A stretch of 64,000 nucleotides of DNA, taken from positions 81,100 through 145,099 of the forward strand of contig ML978242.1 in NCBI GenBank assembly GCA_010015745.1. Direction: 5' to 3'. Below, piece by piece: positions 43,589 to 54,775 of the stretch (position 1 is the first letter of the stretch; every line of letters begins with the position of its first letter). The notes beneath the pieces were generated by a model. That model searched no databases, was not told the origin of the DNA, and saw nothing but the letters and a program-made list of their open reading frames with translations. This DNA comes from Setomelanomma holmii. Lineage: Eukaryota; Ascomycota; Dothideomycetes; Pleosporales; Phaeosphaeriaceae. Both the position numbers and the translations under genes were made by a program.

Positions 43589-45139
43589 ATGAAGGCATCA
43601 ATCATCGCATCGGTGGCGCTCGTTGGAGCAGCTGCGGCTTTCGAGCACAAGGCCCATGCTGCGCTCCACCTTCGTCGTGGAGACTACAAGAAGAACGACG
43701 TTTGCACGGTCTACACTACCGTCTACGTGACTGCCCGTATGTGATTTTGATAAACATGGGATGGAAACATAAAGAAGAGACAAAGCTGTTGGAAGGCTTA
43801 ACGAAGTCGCACGTCAACTAACTCATCTTCAGTGCCATCTATCGTTCCCAACAGCACCTATGTTGCACCCAAGTCCTCCACTCCTTGCCCCGAGGAGGCG
43901 AAGACCCCCATCTACACTCCACTCAAGCCTTCCTCGGTTTACGTGAAGCCTTCCCCGCCTCCGGCGCCGTCTTCGAGCAAGCCAGCTGAGGTCTACCCTC
44001 CTGCTCCGACTTCGAGCAAGCCAGCTGAGGTCTACCCTCCTGCTCCGTCTTCGAGCAAGCCAGCTGAGGCCTACCCTCCTGCTCCGTCTTCGAGCAAGCC
44101 AGCTGAGGCCTACCCTCCTGCTCCGTCTTCGAGCAAGCCAGTTGAGGTCTACCCTCCTGCTCCTCCCAAGTCGTCGTCCAAGGCTGTCCCAGTCTACACT
44201 CCGGCTCCAGTTCCCTCGAAGCCAGTCGAGACTCCCAAGCCCGCTCCCAGTAGCTCCAAGGCTGCCGACAAGCCCAAGCCATCCGGTGGCTACAGCTCCG
44301 GCGGCCGCATCGTGACCAACGGCAACAAGTGGTCGATCACCTACACTCCCTATGCTACCAGCGGCCAGTGCAAGACCCAGGATGAGATCAAGTCCGACAT
44401 CAAGAAGATCTCCGAGATGGGCTTCACCACCATCCGTTCCTACAGCACCGACTGCGGCGTCTTCACCTACGTCGTTCCCGAGTGCCAGAAGTACGGCCTG
44501 AAGGTCATCTACGGCATCTTCCTCGAGGGCGGCAGCTCTGCTGGAAAGGGTCCTTTCTCTGACTACGCCAACGCCCAGCTCACCGACATCAAGAACAACG
44601 CGCCCAAGGATAGCGTTGCCATGGTCATTGTCGGCAACGAGTGCATCTTCAACGGCAACTGCGTGCCCAGCGAGCTCGCATCCTACATCGACTATGTCCG
44701 CAAGGAGCTCCAGGCCTGCGGCTTCCCGTCTGACATTGCCATCACCACCACCGAGCCCGTCGGCACCTGGGAGGAGAAGGGCGCGGCGCTCTGCGACCAC
44801 ATCGACGTCTTCGCCGTCCAGGTCCACCCATACTTCACCTCCTCCGTGACCGCTGACCAGGCTGGTAACTTTGCTGCCCAGCAGCTCGAGCAGGCCGCTA
44901 AGGTGTGCCCCACCGCCGCTGCCAAGGGCAAGTACATCGCCGAGATTGGCTGGCCTGCTCAGGGTCAGGCTAACGGCGCGGCCGTTGCTAGCCCCGAGAA
45001 CCAGAAGATCGCCATCAAGACGATCCAGGAGCAGGTCGGGTCTGAGGCGTGCTTGTTCTCGTTCCAGAACGATGGCTGGAAGGAGCCTGGCTCGCTTGGT
45101 GTCGAGCAGTACTTTGGCTGTGCTGATGCTTTGAACTAA
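43589..45139 (+). CDS. Cell-wall glucanase, glycoside hydrolase family 17
   Basis: Secreted wall-bound beta-1,3-glucanase or transglucosidase that remodels the fungal wall. Exons are 43589-43736 and 43833-45139; the intron at 43737-43832 is GTATGT...TTCAG. The product is 484 residues. MKASIIASVALVGAAAAFEH is a signal peptide. HLRRGDYKK suggests a Kex2-type site, and VCTVYTTVYVT is a short wall-protein motif. A Pro/Ser linker with five 13-residue units (PPAPSSSKPAEVY type) follows. The GH17 domain starts at NKWSITYTPYATSGQCKTQ. VIVGNE holds the acid/base Glu, and YIAEIGWPAQG carries the nucleophile (usually ETGWP). It ends LGVEQYFGCADALN with no GPI-attachment tail. Codon third positions are strongly C-rich, as in highly expressed fungal genes. 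Confidence 0.95.
43965..44160 (+). repeat. 39-bp coding tandem repeat, five units
   Basis: Five near-identical units encode PPAPSSSKPAEVY-type 13-mers within the GH17 linker. Units differ mainly by GTC/GCC (Val/Ala) and TCT/ACT. Such arrays often vary in copy number between strains. Confidence 0.85.
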
Positions 45140-45612
45140 GCTCATCAGCCTGGGCGGTCAAATGCGAAGGATGCGAGAGAATTGTACAGGGGCCGGAGGG
45201 GTTCGTTGGATTGATGAAGTGTTGTACGATTTGCATGTAGTGTACCCTTTGCCAACTATGTCGCTACGTTACGTGTTTACGCTTGCATTTTGCTGACTTT
45301 GCTTGCTGAGTCGATAGCGGTGGCTCGACGGTAGTTTTAGTGTTTAATCTTATAAGTCCAATCAATGTTAATATCTGGCGAGAAGAAGCTTTTTCGGTGC
45401 ATATTGCGGTCATACTGTGAGCATGTTAGTTGTGGAAGCTGCGCAATTTCGGTGCCTTTTTTTGGCCGGGTTCATCGCCGGGATGAAGGAAGCCATAGCA
45501 CCGGGATGTTTACATGGTCGACATGAGTTGGCTGGTCGCGCTTGTGGAGCCTCGTTCTTACTCTTACCATCTAGTAAGTCTGCTGAAGATAAGAAGAAAG
45601 TCTAAAGCCCAA
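45140..45612. other. Intergenic, no gene seen
   Basis: 3' flank of the GH17 gene up to the target site of the second Fot1-like element; nothing recognised. Confidence 0.5.
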
Positions 45613-45764
45613 TAACGTACCTCACGGGCGAGTGGCTCATATGGGCGAGTGGCTCACTCTGCTAAGCCCCCACCAAAATCTACTGTCCTATACAGTACAA
45701 AATGCAACTCTACGGTTCTCTACGGTGCTGCACAGTAGAGTATAATAATCAGAGACTATTTCTT

Positions 45765-47583
45765 CTACTTGTTTACATGTGCGCGGGTTGTGCCCAGCCT
45801 TGTTGCAACATCCACAGCGCCTTTGAGTCGGCTCACTGCCCTCAGTGCGCGCGCTCTTCTTTGCCTTCTTCCTATCACTACATGCTGCAAACTCCTTAAG
45901 GTAGTTAAGCGCACGCCCTCTTCGGCTGTAAGGGTCCTCTCTGCCTGTATACGCTTTCTCTTGCGTGATTTACGGCGTGAGGCGGCCTCATTAGCTGCCT
46001 GAAGCTCCTTGACTTGGTTGCGCATCAACACCAAGGAATGCGCCATCATCTCAGCGCCCTTGGTGAGCCTTTCAAGAGAGTCAACATTTGAGGTAGGCGA
46101 GCTATCTGCATGCCTCTGAATCCTCTCTCAAATTAGCTTTGATTGCAACCCAAATCCTAGGGTATTGCTTAGGGTTTTTGACTCCCAAGAAGCGTTGTCA
46201 ATGGTAGGTGTTGTAGGCGTACAAAGGCAGACATCCATCTTTGATATCACTGCCTCTGGGTTAAGTGGAACTAAGCTAGCACCTCAAAAGCCTCCCTAGA
46301 TATTGCTTTTATTAATTGGCTTGTCAAAAGCAGCAATAAAGCAGGGCAAGAACTCAAGTTTAGTGATGTGGTTGATCCAGTTGCATATTAAGTTCTCAGC
46401 TTGGTGCCTATATGCCTTCTTCAATGGTGAGAAACAACCCATGTCAAGAGGCTGCAGAAGGTGCGACAAGTGAGGAGGCATGCAGAGAGTGATAATCTTG
46501 TTATCCTTGCAGTACTGCTGGAAATCAAGCAAGTCGTGGCTCTCGTGGCCATTGATAACGAGCAAACGTACTGTGCCAACAGTACGTTTTTTTGTATGAG
46601 TGTCAAAGTGCTTCAGCCACTGCAGACCAAGCTCATTTGTCATCCAGCCGTTCTCAGAGACTGCAATAACCCAATCAGACGGTAGATTCTCCTCCTGGTA
46701 CTAGGCAGAGAGGTGGTTCTTGCCCTGGAAGATGACAAACGGTGGGATTGCCCACCCAGTTGCATTGATGTAACCACGTGGCTGAAGTCACATGTTATCC
46801 TATTGTAGTAGGCACTGCCCTATGGGCAAGTGCACTTACCTCTGAGCCGAGAGCTCCTGGAACATCACAATCACAACACGACAACAGATAGCAATACAAT
46901 CGTTGATCACAGCCTCCGACCGACACTGCTCACGCAGTTACAATTGATACCATGGATCACCGTGATCCACTCTCAATTACCCTGCTGTACCGTCTTTGGC
47001 CGTCCTCGATGCTCAGAGCCTGTAACTCCTGCTCCGATCGATATCATGCCCATCATGAAGCCAGACTCGTCAAAGTTGTAGGTATCCTCATCAAGGATAC
47101 CGTACTTAGCCTTTGTGTTCTCTACAAGTCGGAACCAGCCTTGTACAGCCTCAGAATCCTTGCAGAGAGCTCTCTTGTAGTTGTACTTGCGATTGAACTT
47201 CACTTGGAGCTTAGGACAACGTTTGACGAAGGTTCCAGCCAAGTTGACGCCCACCGACCGTTGCCCACACTCCTTACGCAGTAATTTAGCCATATCCTTT
47301 ATAGCAGGAAGCTGGGCGAAAATCCTCGCGCGTCAAGATCAAGTATATACTGAATGATCACCTCCTCTTTAGTTGAACGAAGATTTGCTGAGTTGGGCAC
47401 GCAATTGTGTCAAAACTGCTTCCTAGCAAGTCGGTTACTGACGGACTTTTGAGAGACGTTGTAGATAGCTGCAGCGCGACGTTGAGAGAGATTCGCGTCT
47501 TATTTGATAGCCAGAAGTGCAAGCTGTAACTGAGCCTCCTTTGAAGCTGGTAGATCGTGGTGTGGTTGAGTTATCGCGTTCAT
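45765..47583 (-). pseudogene. Fot1/pogo transposase 2, broken
   Basis: The start at 47583 gives MNAITQPHHDLPASKEAQLQ, homologous to the start of element 1. Stops interrupt it early (for example AIK followed by TAA where element 1 has AIKQDA, a CAA to TAA change). Recognisable blocks are LGILDEDTYNFDESGFMMG-type sequence at about 47000-47100, LLVINGHESHDL and MPPHLSHLLQPLDMGCF at about 46430-46570, and a zinc knuckle near 45800. The 174-bp insertion splits the sequence between VIHGIN and ATGWAIPP. It cannot encode a working transposase. Confidence 0.85.
46769..46942. mobile_element. 174-bp nested insertion, probable solo LTR
   Basis: Inserted in the second Fot1-like element and flanked by the 5-bp direct repeat ATTGA (46764-46768 and 46943-46947). 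It begins TGTAAC and ends GTTACA, the TG...CA inverted ends typical of LTRs, and 5-bp duplications are typical of LTR-retrotransposon integration. The matching region of element 1 reads straight through, so the empty site is known. No coding content. A small non-autonomous element with longer imperfect TIRs (TGTAAC..CGTG at both ends) is the alternative. Confidence 0.75.
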
Positions 47584-47707
47584 ACTGTGTAGGACAGTAG
47601 ATTTTGGTGGGGGCTTGGCAGAGTGAGCCACTCGCCCGTGTGAGCCACTCGCCCGTGAGGTACGTTATCGTACATTAAATTATGTCAGTATCCCGAACGT
47701 CGACCGC

Positions 47708-50184
47708 TTAAAAGCTTGATAAAGCTCCAGCTGCTTGAGTAATGATATGAGTGCCTCGCACTGCATGCAAGTCCTTACGAAAGTCCATCATGCGACCAGC
47801 GAACACACGAACGACGTCGGCCACGTTATTGTTGAACTTGCGCCTTTCCTCCTCGCTCTGGAAGGCAATTCGCACCCAATACATGTCTCGGACGTGCACC
47901 GGATCGGACTCAGAAGGTGACCAGTGTTCTCCGAGGGCCGCTAGGTTCCAACTGTTGAGTCCATTCCTAGCATAGAAGCGGCGCGCAAGGAGTGCCATTC
48001 TGGAGCGTTCGAGTACGCTGATCCGGCAAACCTTCTTTGTACTTCTGCAATCGCAACTGTTCGATTCAACCTTGGTGCGCTCGTCTAGTTGTATGGTTAG
48101 AAACGAGAGTTGACCGGTCTCTGATTGCTTTAGGAACAAGACTAGGAGTGGAGGCTCAGGTCGCGTCAACTCGATGGCACTTCGTGATGAGCCCAGCGAT
48201 ATCTGTTGTGTATGTGCGACAGACATAGAACTGACGATGCTTGCTGTTCCAGTTGAGGCACTGCTGGATGATGAATTCGGACTTGTCGCACCCATGCGCT
48301 GAGGCTCCGGATCTGGCTCGTCAGAATGATTGGGCGGACTCTTCTCGTGATATATCGCCTTTTGCCATCATTGCAGGCTCCCGAACTCTATCAGATCCGA
48401 CGAAGACTTCCGTGACCAAGTACTGGCCTTCTTCTGAGTATGGGGATAACCCTGTCCGCATGCAGCAGTCTTGACCTTGACGTGTTTCCTTTGCACAACA
48501 CAACGAAAGCCAGTTATCAAGTGCTGCAGCCGTAGTAGATCGCTTCAAGATATGAACTCAGGCGTAACACCATTGATGCTATCTCGGGAACTTTGTATCT
48601 TCATTGTGAGTGAAGGCTGATCTTCACTGGCACCTGTTGGGACTGCGTAGATAGGGACGAGGTATGCGCGTGGGCAGATCGATGTTAAGTCTCTGTACCA
48701 CTTTATAAATGTCAGCATGAACGCGCACTACTGCATACCATGCCAGTCACCTCTGTTCTTCGATACAATGCCTGAGGTTCTTGAGCTGGCTACTGTGGTA
48801 TCCTCAAGTCCCAATGTGCCATCGATATTCCTGACAATGCGAAGCGTATGAGATTTCGAGTTGGGATAAACGGGACTGCGAATTCATCACAAGGTGTTGT
48901 CGGTTACATTCAGATGACCTACATATCGAGCAAAACACCCAAGTGGGATGTCTGGGATGAACGCCTAGTTGGTAGCGACTCCGGCCAGATCAAGAAGGCT
49001 ATCTCGGGGAGTTGCAGTATCATCGAGAGCTGTGGACGAGGCATTCGACTCACCACAACGCGGGAGCACTCAGTTCGCAATCTCTTGACACATGATTAGC
49101 AATGCTCTCATATAGACGGCGTAGGACAAGATTCCTACCCGATCCGTCTCCCTCACGCATCTGTCGTATAGCCCGCCTGGGCTTGTGCGTTGTATCTTCT
49201 GCCAATCTTCACTCTCTCGGATTGTATCCATGATCTAGATGCTCTTCATTAGCCGAAGATATGATGTCGAGTCAGTCATCTGTGACATCTAGCCGACATT
49301 GTTAGCTTTTATCACTAATCAGCAGTCTGTCTTACATTATTAAAGTGATTGAAGAATGTGTCATGTCCATCCTTAACGTACAGCAACATCTTCATCTTAG
49401 CAGTTTCTGGACTAGTTGTCGCCCAAACTGCGCGATTCCGCAATTCGGATGTGAATTTCTCGATCAATTCCGGGGCGACGGTCAAGTCACGCGCAATATA
49501 TACCGGGATAACGTCACCGGCCGGATCCTGCCCATTGATGAGATGTTTGAGCTCTTGCAATACCTCGGCGGTATCTTGGTGGTGCTCATTGCTTAGATCT
49601 CGAAGGTGTGTTTGTGCGTGACTGTTCTTTTCCCATATCAGTCTGGCGCTGCCAGGAATACCTCAGGTCATGGATCTTACATATTGAAAGCGTCAAGGAT
49701 AAGGCCAACCTTTGTACTGTGGAATGCGAGTCGATTAATGAGATGAGTGGCTTGAGGGTCGACATTGATGTTATAAAGCACATTCGTGGTGACTCCCTGT
49801 TTCTGCCGGAACTTCGTGCCGTCGTTGAGGAAGTCGCGACTCTCCTCCAATGTGAGCTTGAAGTTGCCGATGATTTCGATCAAAGTTTTGGTATGAAATT
49901 TCAGCGGACCCAAGGTCCCGAATCTGTCGCTCGCTAAGCTTGTGTTCGCTGCTTTGATGATGGTCTCGATGGTGTTGAGGTTGGAGTGCAGCCCGTGAAG
50001 TGCGTCGCCGAATTCGATGTAGCGTTGCGTTAAGACGAACATGTGTTAGCGTCCTTTGCTGGGTAAACGTTCCGTCGAACAACCTACGCGATGATTTCTC
50101 CTTCGTGAAACCCTTCTCGTATATCGACCACGACAATTTGATTGCAGAACCTACTAAGCTCATAACCCCAAGGTCAATTGACAT
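47708..50184 (-). CDS. Multi-exon fungal protein of unknown function
   Basis: A gene of at least six exons can be followed on the minus strand. ATG 50184 gives MSIDLGVMSLVGSAIKLSWS (hydrophobic). Next comes RYIEFGDALHGLHSNLNTIE...LDAFN. A very short intron (GTAAGA at 49680 to CAG at 49649 or 49643) leads to RLIWEKNSHAQTHLRDLSNE. Then VIPVYIARDLTVAPELIEKF ends at HFNN|GTAAGA near 49340. Further exons include IMDTIRESEDWQKIQRTSPG and YLVPIYAVPTGASEDQP. The last exon holds REKSPPNHSDEPDPEP, PPLLVLFLKQSETGQLSFLT, SWNLAALGEHWSPSESD and MYWVRIAFQSEEERRKFNN. The join between exons 1 and 2 is a problem: a CTAAC branch point is present but no AG follows for about 60 bases. Function unknown; the exon map is partial. 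Confidence 0.55.
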
Positions 50185-50779
50185 GATTGGGAGACGTTGG
50201 CGCAATTGCGCACAAGGCTGGTAGCTCCGACCAGAATGTGTCGATGAATATGATACTCGCCTCTTCAGGCAGGAGCGCAAGACAGCACTCAGAAAGGCTA
50301 CTTATCATTTCTGCACTCATAACATGCTAAACTTGGACGCCCACAGTTGATCCTCCTTTCCTGTATACCCGAAGGCGAACCTCTACAGTTCGCTGTCGGC
50401 CCCAAATTCTGTTTCAGCCTTGCGCCTCAACGCAGGGGAAACGGGTTAGACAGCCGCTTTCGAACCTGATCCCAGGCTCTCACGCGTGGTGGTGAGCAGG
50501 CTGAGTTTCGCCATGATGATGAGCACGGTGTTGGTGTCCTGATTGGCAAATTGTCCGCAGCCGAACATTCAGAAAGTGGTGTGCTTGCTGCACATCTCGG
50601 GGGTTGAGCGAGGCTGGCGCAAAAGGCTTGTGTAAGGCTCCCTTCATACGACTCATGGTTCTTCTCATGCTCCTGTCTTATCCCGAGACCTCTTTCACTA
50701 GTTCTCTGGCCTGCACTCATTCGCCCCTCACACTACCTTGAATCAATACCCAAAGGTCTATTGTCAATTTAACAAAGCT
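50185..50779. other. Divergent intergenic region
   Basis: About 600 bp between the multi-exon gene (minus) and the split permease (plus); no gene recognised. Confidence 0.45.
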
Positions 50780-51613
50780 ATGAGCGACAGCAACGAAGCC
50801 ATGGGCGAAGGCCACAGTATTCGATCAAGCCAAAGCAGTCTGTGTCTGGATGACAGCGATCGTCGATACTTGGACGCCTTGAAGGACAAGGACTTTGTCG
50901 TCACCAAGAATACGAGACGTCCACTCGGACATTTCTCTGTTGTTGCCTTCATACTACAGCAAGTGATCGGTGTGTATATCCCCATGTACTTCTGCAACCT
51001 TCTGACACATCTTCAAGGCACTGGCATCTTTCGAACGCCATGGACGACCATACATGCATCCCAAAGCGTCGGAATAACCTTGCTGTTCTGGCTGTTTGGC
51101 GCTGTCACCGCAATGGCAGGCACTGTGCTCTATATCAGATTCGGCCTCTCGCTCCCTCGTCACAACATTGATGGAAAGAAGGAGACAGTAGTCCGAAACG
51201 GAGGCGACCTGAACTACGTAAGTGACTTGTCCTTGGTCGCATATGAACAGACCTGGCTAATTCTATCTAGGTGGAATACCTGTTCAAGCGTCCAAAGTTT
51301 TTCGTCGTGTGTCTATATGCCGTCAACCATCTTCCTGGCTTCCAGTGCAGTCAACGCGCTGTCTTTTGGTGTTGATGTTGTTGGTGGCTCCGGCGCTGAT
51401 GGTAGTGCCCTGAAGGATGCCGCTGCACGCGGTTTGGCCATACTCGCCGTAACGTTTCCTTGCTTCTTGCATGCCTTCACTCGACGGGGTGGTATTCTTC
51501 TGAACAATCTCTTCGTCGTTGTGAAGGTAGCCATTCTGTGCATATTCCCTATCATGGCAGTGTGCGCATTGGCTGGCGTTGCCAACACAAATTACGCTGC
51601 GCACAATTTAAAC

Positions 51614-54600
51614 CAGACTTGCTATCAATCAGGCCAGTCCGATCTCAATCAGTCCATGGCCCAAATTTGGCAGGCTGGAGCTCCTGGACTGACCTGATTG
51701 ACTGCCAAGTCGTTGCAGAGCCGTGATTTGAAATCTGATTTGAATGCCAAGACTGAGGTTTTAGGGTCAGACTGATTGACTGATTGACATTTGATATTAT
51801 AAAAAGCTCTCGTGATTACTTAGATGTTGGATGTGGGAGCACAGGGCAGGTATGAATGAGGCAGAAGGTTGTTGTATTGAGAGAGCTACTGTGAGCGATT
51901 ATATACACAACCAGATGAGTAAGCAGGTGACTAACAGAGTCACGTGAGATGCAATTCACAGTGTACTGTGTGAACTGAGGTGCCAGGCTGACATTAGATA
52001 GGCTTGTACAGCGACTATTTCCTCAGTTGTGTGACCAGTTTTTGGTGTTTTCAAACTGATCTGGCGCCAACTTTTCAAGCACTGCAGCGCTGTGATCAAC
52101 TCAGGTTTCATCCGCAATTGCCGTGAGCCCAGCATGTCTCCAAGCTCGCTAAAAGTACGCTCACAATTAGCTGCTGATGCTGGTATTGTTAGCACGTTGA
52201 CAGCAAACTTTGAGAGCATTAGGTATTGTTCCAATTACAGCTGCCAGTACTGCAGTGGGTTGTACGCTAGCGCGTCGTCCTCTGCAATTGCAGGCAGGCG
52301 CTTCCACTGCTCATACTCGTCGCCCATATGGTCCTCTACCTGCTTAACTGCAGCAGTAAGTTGTGACTTCAAGTACGCTGATCGAGACTCTGTTGGCCTA
52401 GCTATGCGCTGTTTCTTCAACGGCCGGCGCTCCTCGTCGCTTGCAATGCCCCCTGCTGTTGTTGTTGTTGTTGACTCTCTATAGTCCTTCCACATTACTA
52501 AGAAAGCTCAGTGGTTGTTTGTGAGCCAGCCGTTGCGGTAGTGAGCGCTGTCGTGCGTTGGGTTATGATCGTCAGGGACAGCCCAGAGCACGTCAAGGTG
52601 GTGTTTGTAATGCGGATGGAGGACGGTAGCAGTGTAATAGACTAGCGCGTCATCAAACTTTGCGTAGTACTGAGAAAGTTTCTAGTGAGTGAGGTTAACA
52701 TTGAGCATAAGATGATCCTCTGGCGCTGCTGGATCATTGTAATCAACCTTTTTAAGACGATCTTTGAGCGCTTCAAGCTCGTCAAGGAGCCACTCAAAGG
52801 TGACAAGAACCTCCAAGATTGCGCCATAGCGACTGTGTTTGCCGCGTCTTTCAAGCAACTTGTTGCCTTGTTAAAGGCGCAAGGAGCCTTATGTACTCGT
52901 TGATTGTGGCCCAGTTACCAGCATCAAGGCCACCTTTGCGCAGAAAGAGTCTAGGTGGCACTGGATCACAAGCGCTAGGACGCCGAGCGCGTTGAGCAAC
53001 TGTTTCAATGTGGCGATTCTCATCAATCATGTGCTCTACATAGCTATCAAGAGGACCTTGAAGCTCAACGGATCGAGCAAAGGCAGCGTAGTAGGAATTC
53101 CAGCGATTCTTGACTGGCTTGACAAGCTCCTTGAGCTGGACAGGGTTCTGCAGCGCGTCTGCTTCTACTTGCTGTAAAGCCTGCAAAAGTTGTCGCATCT
53201 AAGGTGTACAGATAGACGCGATAATATCAAACAAGACCCTAATAGGCCCATAATAACGCTAATCCTTCATGAATTGCTCCTCATCTTTAAGGCTTCCGCC
53301 ATCGTTCTTATAAGCGTTACGGTCTTTACCCCATATGATGACTTGAGCTCTAAGGTTGAGGATGTGGCAGCAGCAGCGCAGACGTTGTTCTGGTGCTGAG
53401 AAACCGTACTGATCAGCGAGGCTGGCAACAACAGTATCGTTGTTGTACGCGTTATCCAACACAAAGTAGCCCACAGAGTCCTTGTCAACCTCAAAGTTTG
53501 TCAGCATTGCTGCTACAACTCCCGCAATATTGGTGCCACTGTGCTGCCTATGGAGCTCTGGCAGACCTAGAACAAAGTCCTTCACAGTCTCTGTCGCGTC
53601 TATCATGTGGACGCAGATATCAGTAAGGCCAAGCTTGCCGCCAGTCGACGTCCAGTTGTCAAAGGAGACGTAGATGAGGCTCTGGGCATTGCGCAGATAG
53701 GCTGTGACGACAGGTATAAAGGAGTGGTATTCAGCAAAAATTGCGTTGCGCAGGGACTGGTGGCTGTACCAAAGTACTGCTTCAGCTAGCGGGTTTGCTG
53801 CTTAGATCAGACGCCAAAAGGATGGTGTTTCAATGACACGCAGGCTCTGGTTGTCGCTGGCCACCCAATCTATCAGCGCGTCTTGAAAACTGCGCTTGCC
53901 AAACAACGCTGAAATCTCATTAGCAACGCTCTGCGACACCTCAATATTGTTCTGCCGCATGAGGGCGACAAGGGTGCCTTGATTTGGGTCAAAAGGTGAC
54001 TGAACAGGACCTTCTGGTCCTACGCCGTGACCTTTGACGCGTCTGGCTAGGTGGGTGGCAGCAGATGAGGTAGATCTGGTGTCGAACTCTCCTCCAAGCT
54101 TCTTACTGACGTGACAATAGCGACAAAGCCAGTAGTTACGCAGCTTGAAGCGGTCATAGACCGGCTAACTGTAGCGGTATATCCAACTTGGAGAACCCTT
54201 CAAGTGCTCCTTACCGCGCCGCTCCAGGTGTGGGACGCGAGCCTAGTCTAAACCATCGAAATCTCCGTCCTCGTCAGTCTGTACAGCCTCAGGATTGTCT
54301 GGGTCGTCGTCAAGGGAGCTGCCGGCAGCTGGCCTAAGGGATGCATTCGGCGGAGGATTGTTGCGACAGATGTGTTGAATAAGGCAGTGGAGTTGAGAGA
54401 GAGGCTGGGCAGGCATATCAACACTAGAAAGCCGCGTTTAAGCTGTATACTGACGCGATAATAGATAGCAACAACAGGCAGAAAAATCAGACAATTAGGT
54501 GGCTAATTGACTGAGAAACTAAGATTTACGCGCTAACCGCTTATTTGAGGCTTAAGAACAACCTCACAAAACTAACTTTAATCTTACTTCTGCACTACTA

Positions 54601-54775
54601 AAACAACCACCAAAACAATAATATATTAATCTGATCTTAGTCAAATCAATCAGGCTAGGGCTCCTGATTTGATCTGACTGAGATCTGAGCAGCTTCGCTT
54701 TGACATTGGCCTGACTGCGGCTTGGCAGTCAGGCCAGTCAAATATATCAGATTAGACTGATTGTTAGCAACTCTG
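51614..54775 (-). mobile_element. hAT-family DNA transposon, 3,162 bp, complete ends
   Basis: The left end is CAGACTTGCTATCAATCAG and the right end, reversed, is CAGAGTTGCTAACAATCAG, matching at 17 of 19 positions. The element is flanked by an exact 8-bp duplication ATTTAAAC (51606-51613 and 54776-54783), diagnostic for hAT elements. The transposase is on the minus strand. The element sits in a coding exon of the permease gene. Its own gene is decayed, so it is not autonomous now. Confidence 0.95.
51956..54416 (-). pseudogene. hAT transposase, multiple stops and one frameshift
   Basis: ATG 54416 (MPAQPLSQLHCLIQHICRNN) opens a frame that is collinear to about 52865. It includes a BED-like zinc finger segment (YWLCRYCHVSKK...ATHLARRVKGHG) and the core (SLIYVSFDNWTSTGGKLGLT, VGYFVLDNAYNNDTVVASL, RCCCHILNLRAQVIIWG). 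A one-base shift then leads to LERRGKHSRYGAILEVLVTF, and the C-terminal dimerisation domain follows (TIPASAANCERTFSELGDML, then RMKPELITALQCLKSW). Several stops replace expected Trp or Gln/Arg codons (for example FMKD-TAG-RYYGPIR and LTH-TAG-KLSQYY), consistent with C:G to T:A changes. Non-functional. Confidence 0.9.

Larger units (their letters stand above)
45615..47665 (-). mobile_element. Fot1/pogo-type transposon 2, degraded, with a nested insertion
   Basis: 2,051 bp with 83-bp inverted repeats (45615-45697 and 47583-47665) beginning ACGTACCTCACGGGCGAGT. It is flanked by TA at 45613-45614 and 47666-47667. The transposase runs on the minus strand. Each end carries a subterminal duplication of GGGCGAGTGGCTCA. 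The extra length relative to element 1 is largely a 174-bp insertion at 46769-46942. It is related to, but clearly diverged from, the element at 14.3 kb. Confidence 0.9.

Noticed and set aside
43829..45145. 438-codon open frame antisense to the GH17 gene
   Set aside because: It lies entirely opposite a well-supported coding region with C-rich third positions, which removes stops on the other strand. Its sequence is Leu/Gly/Val/Arg-rich and repetitive and has no motif.
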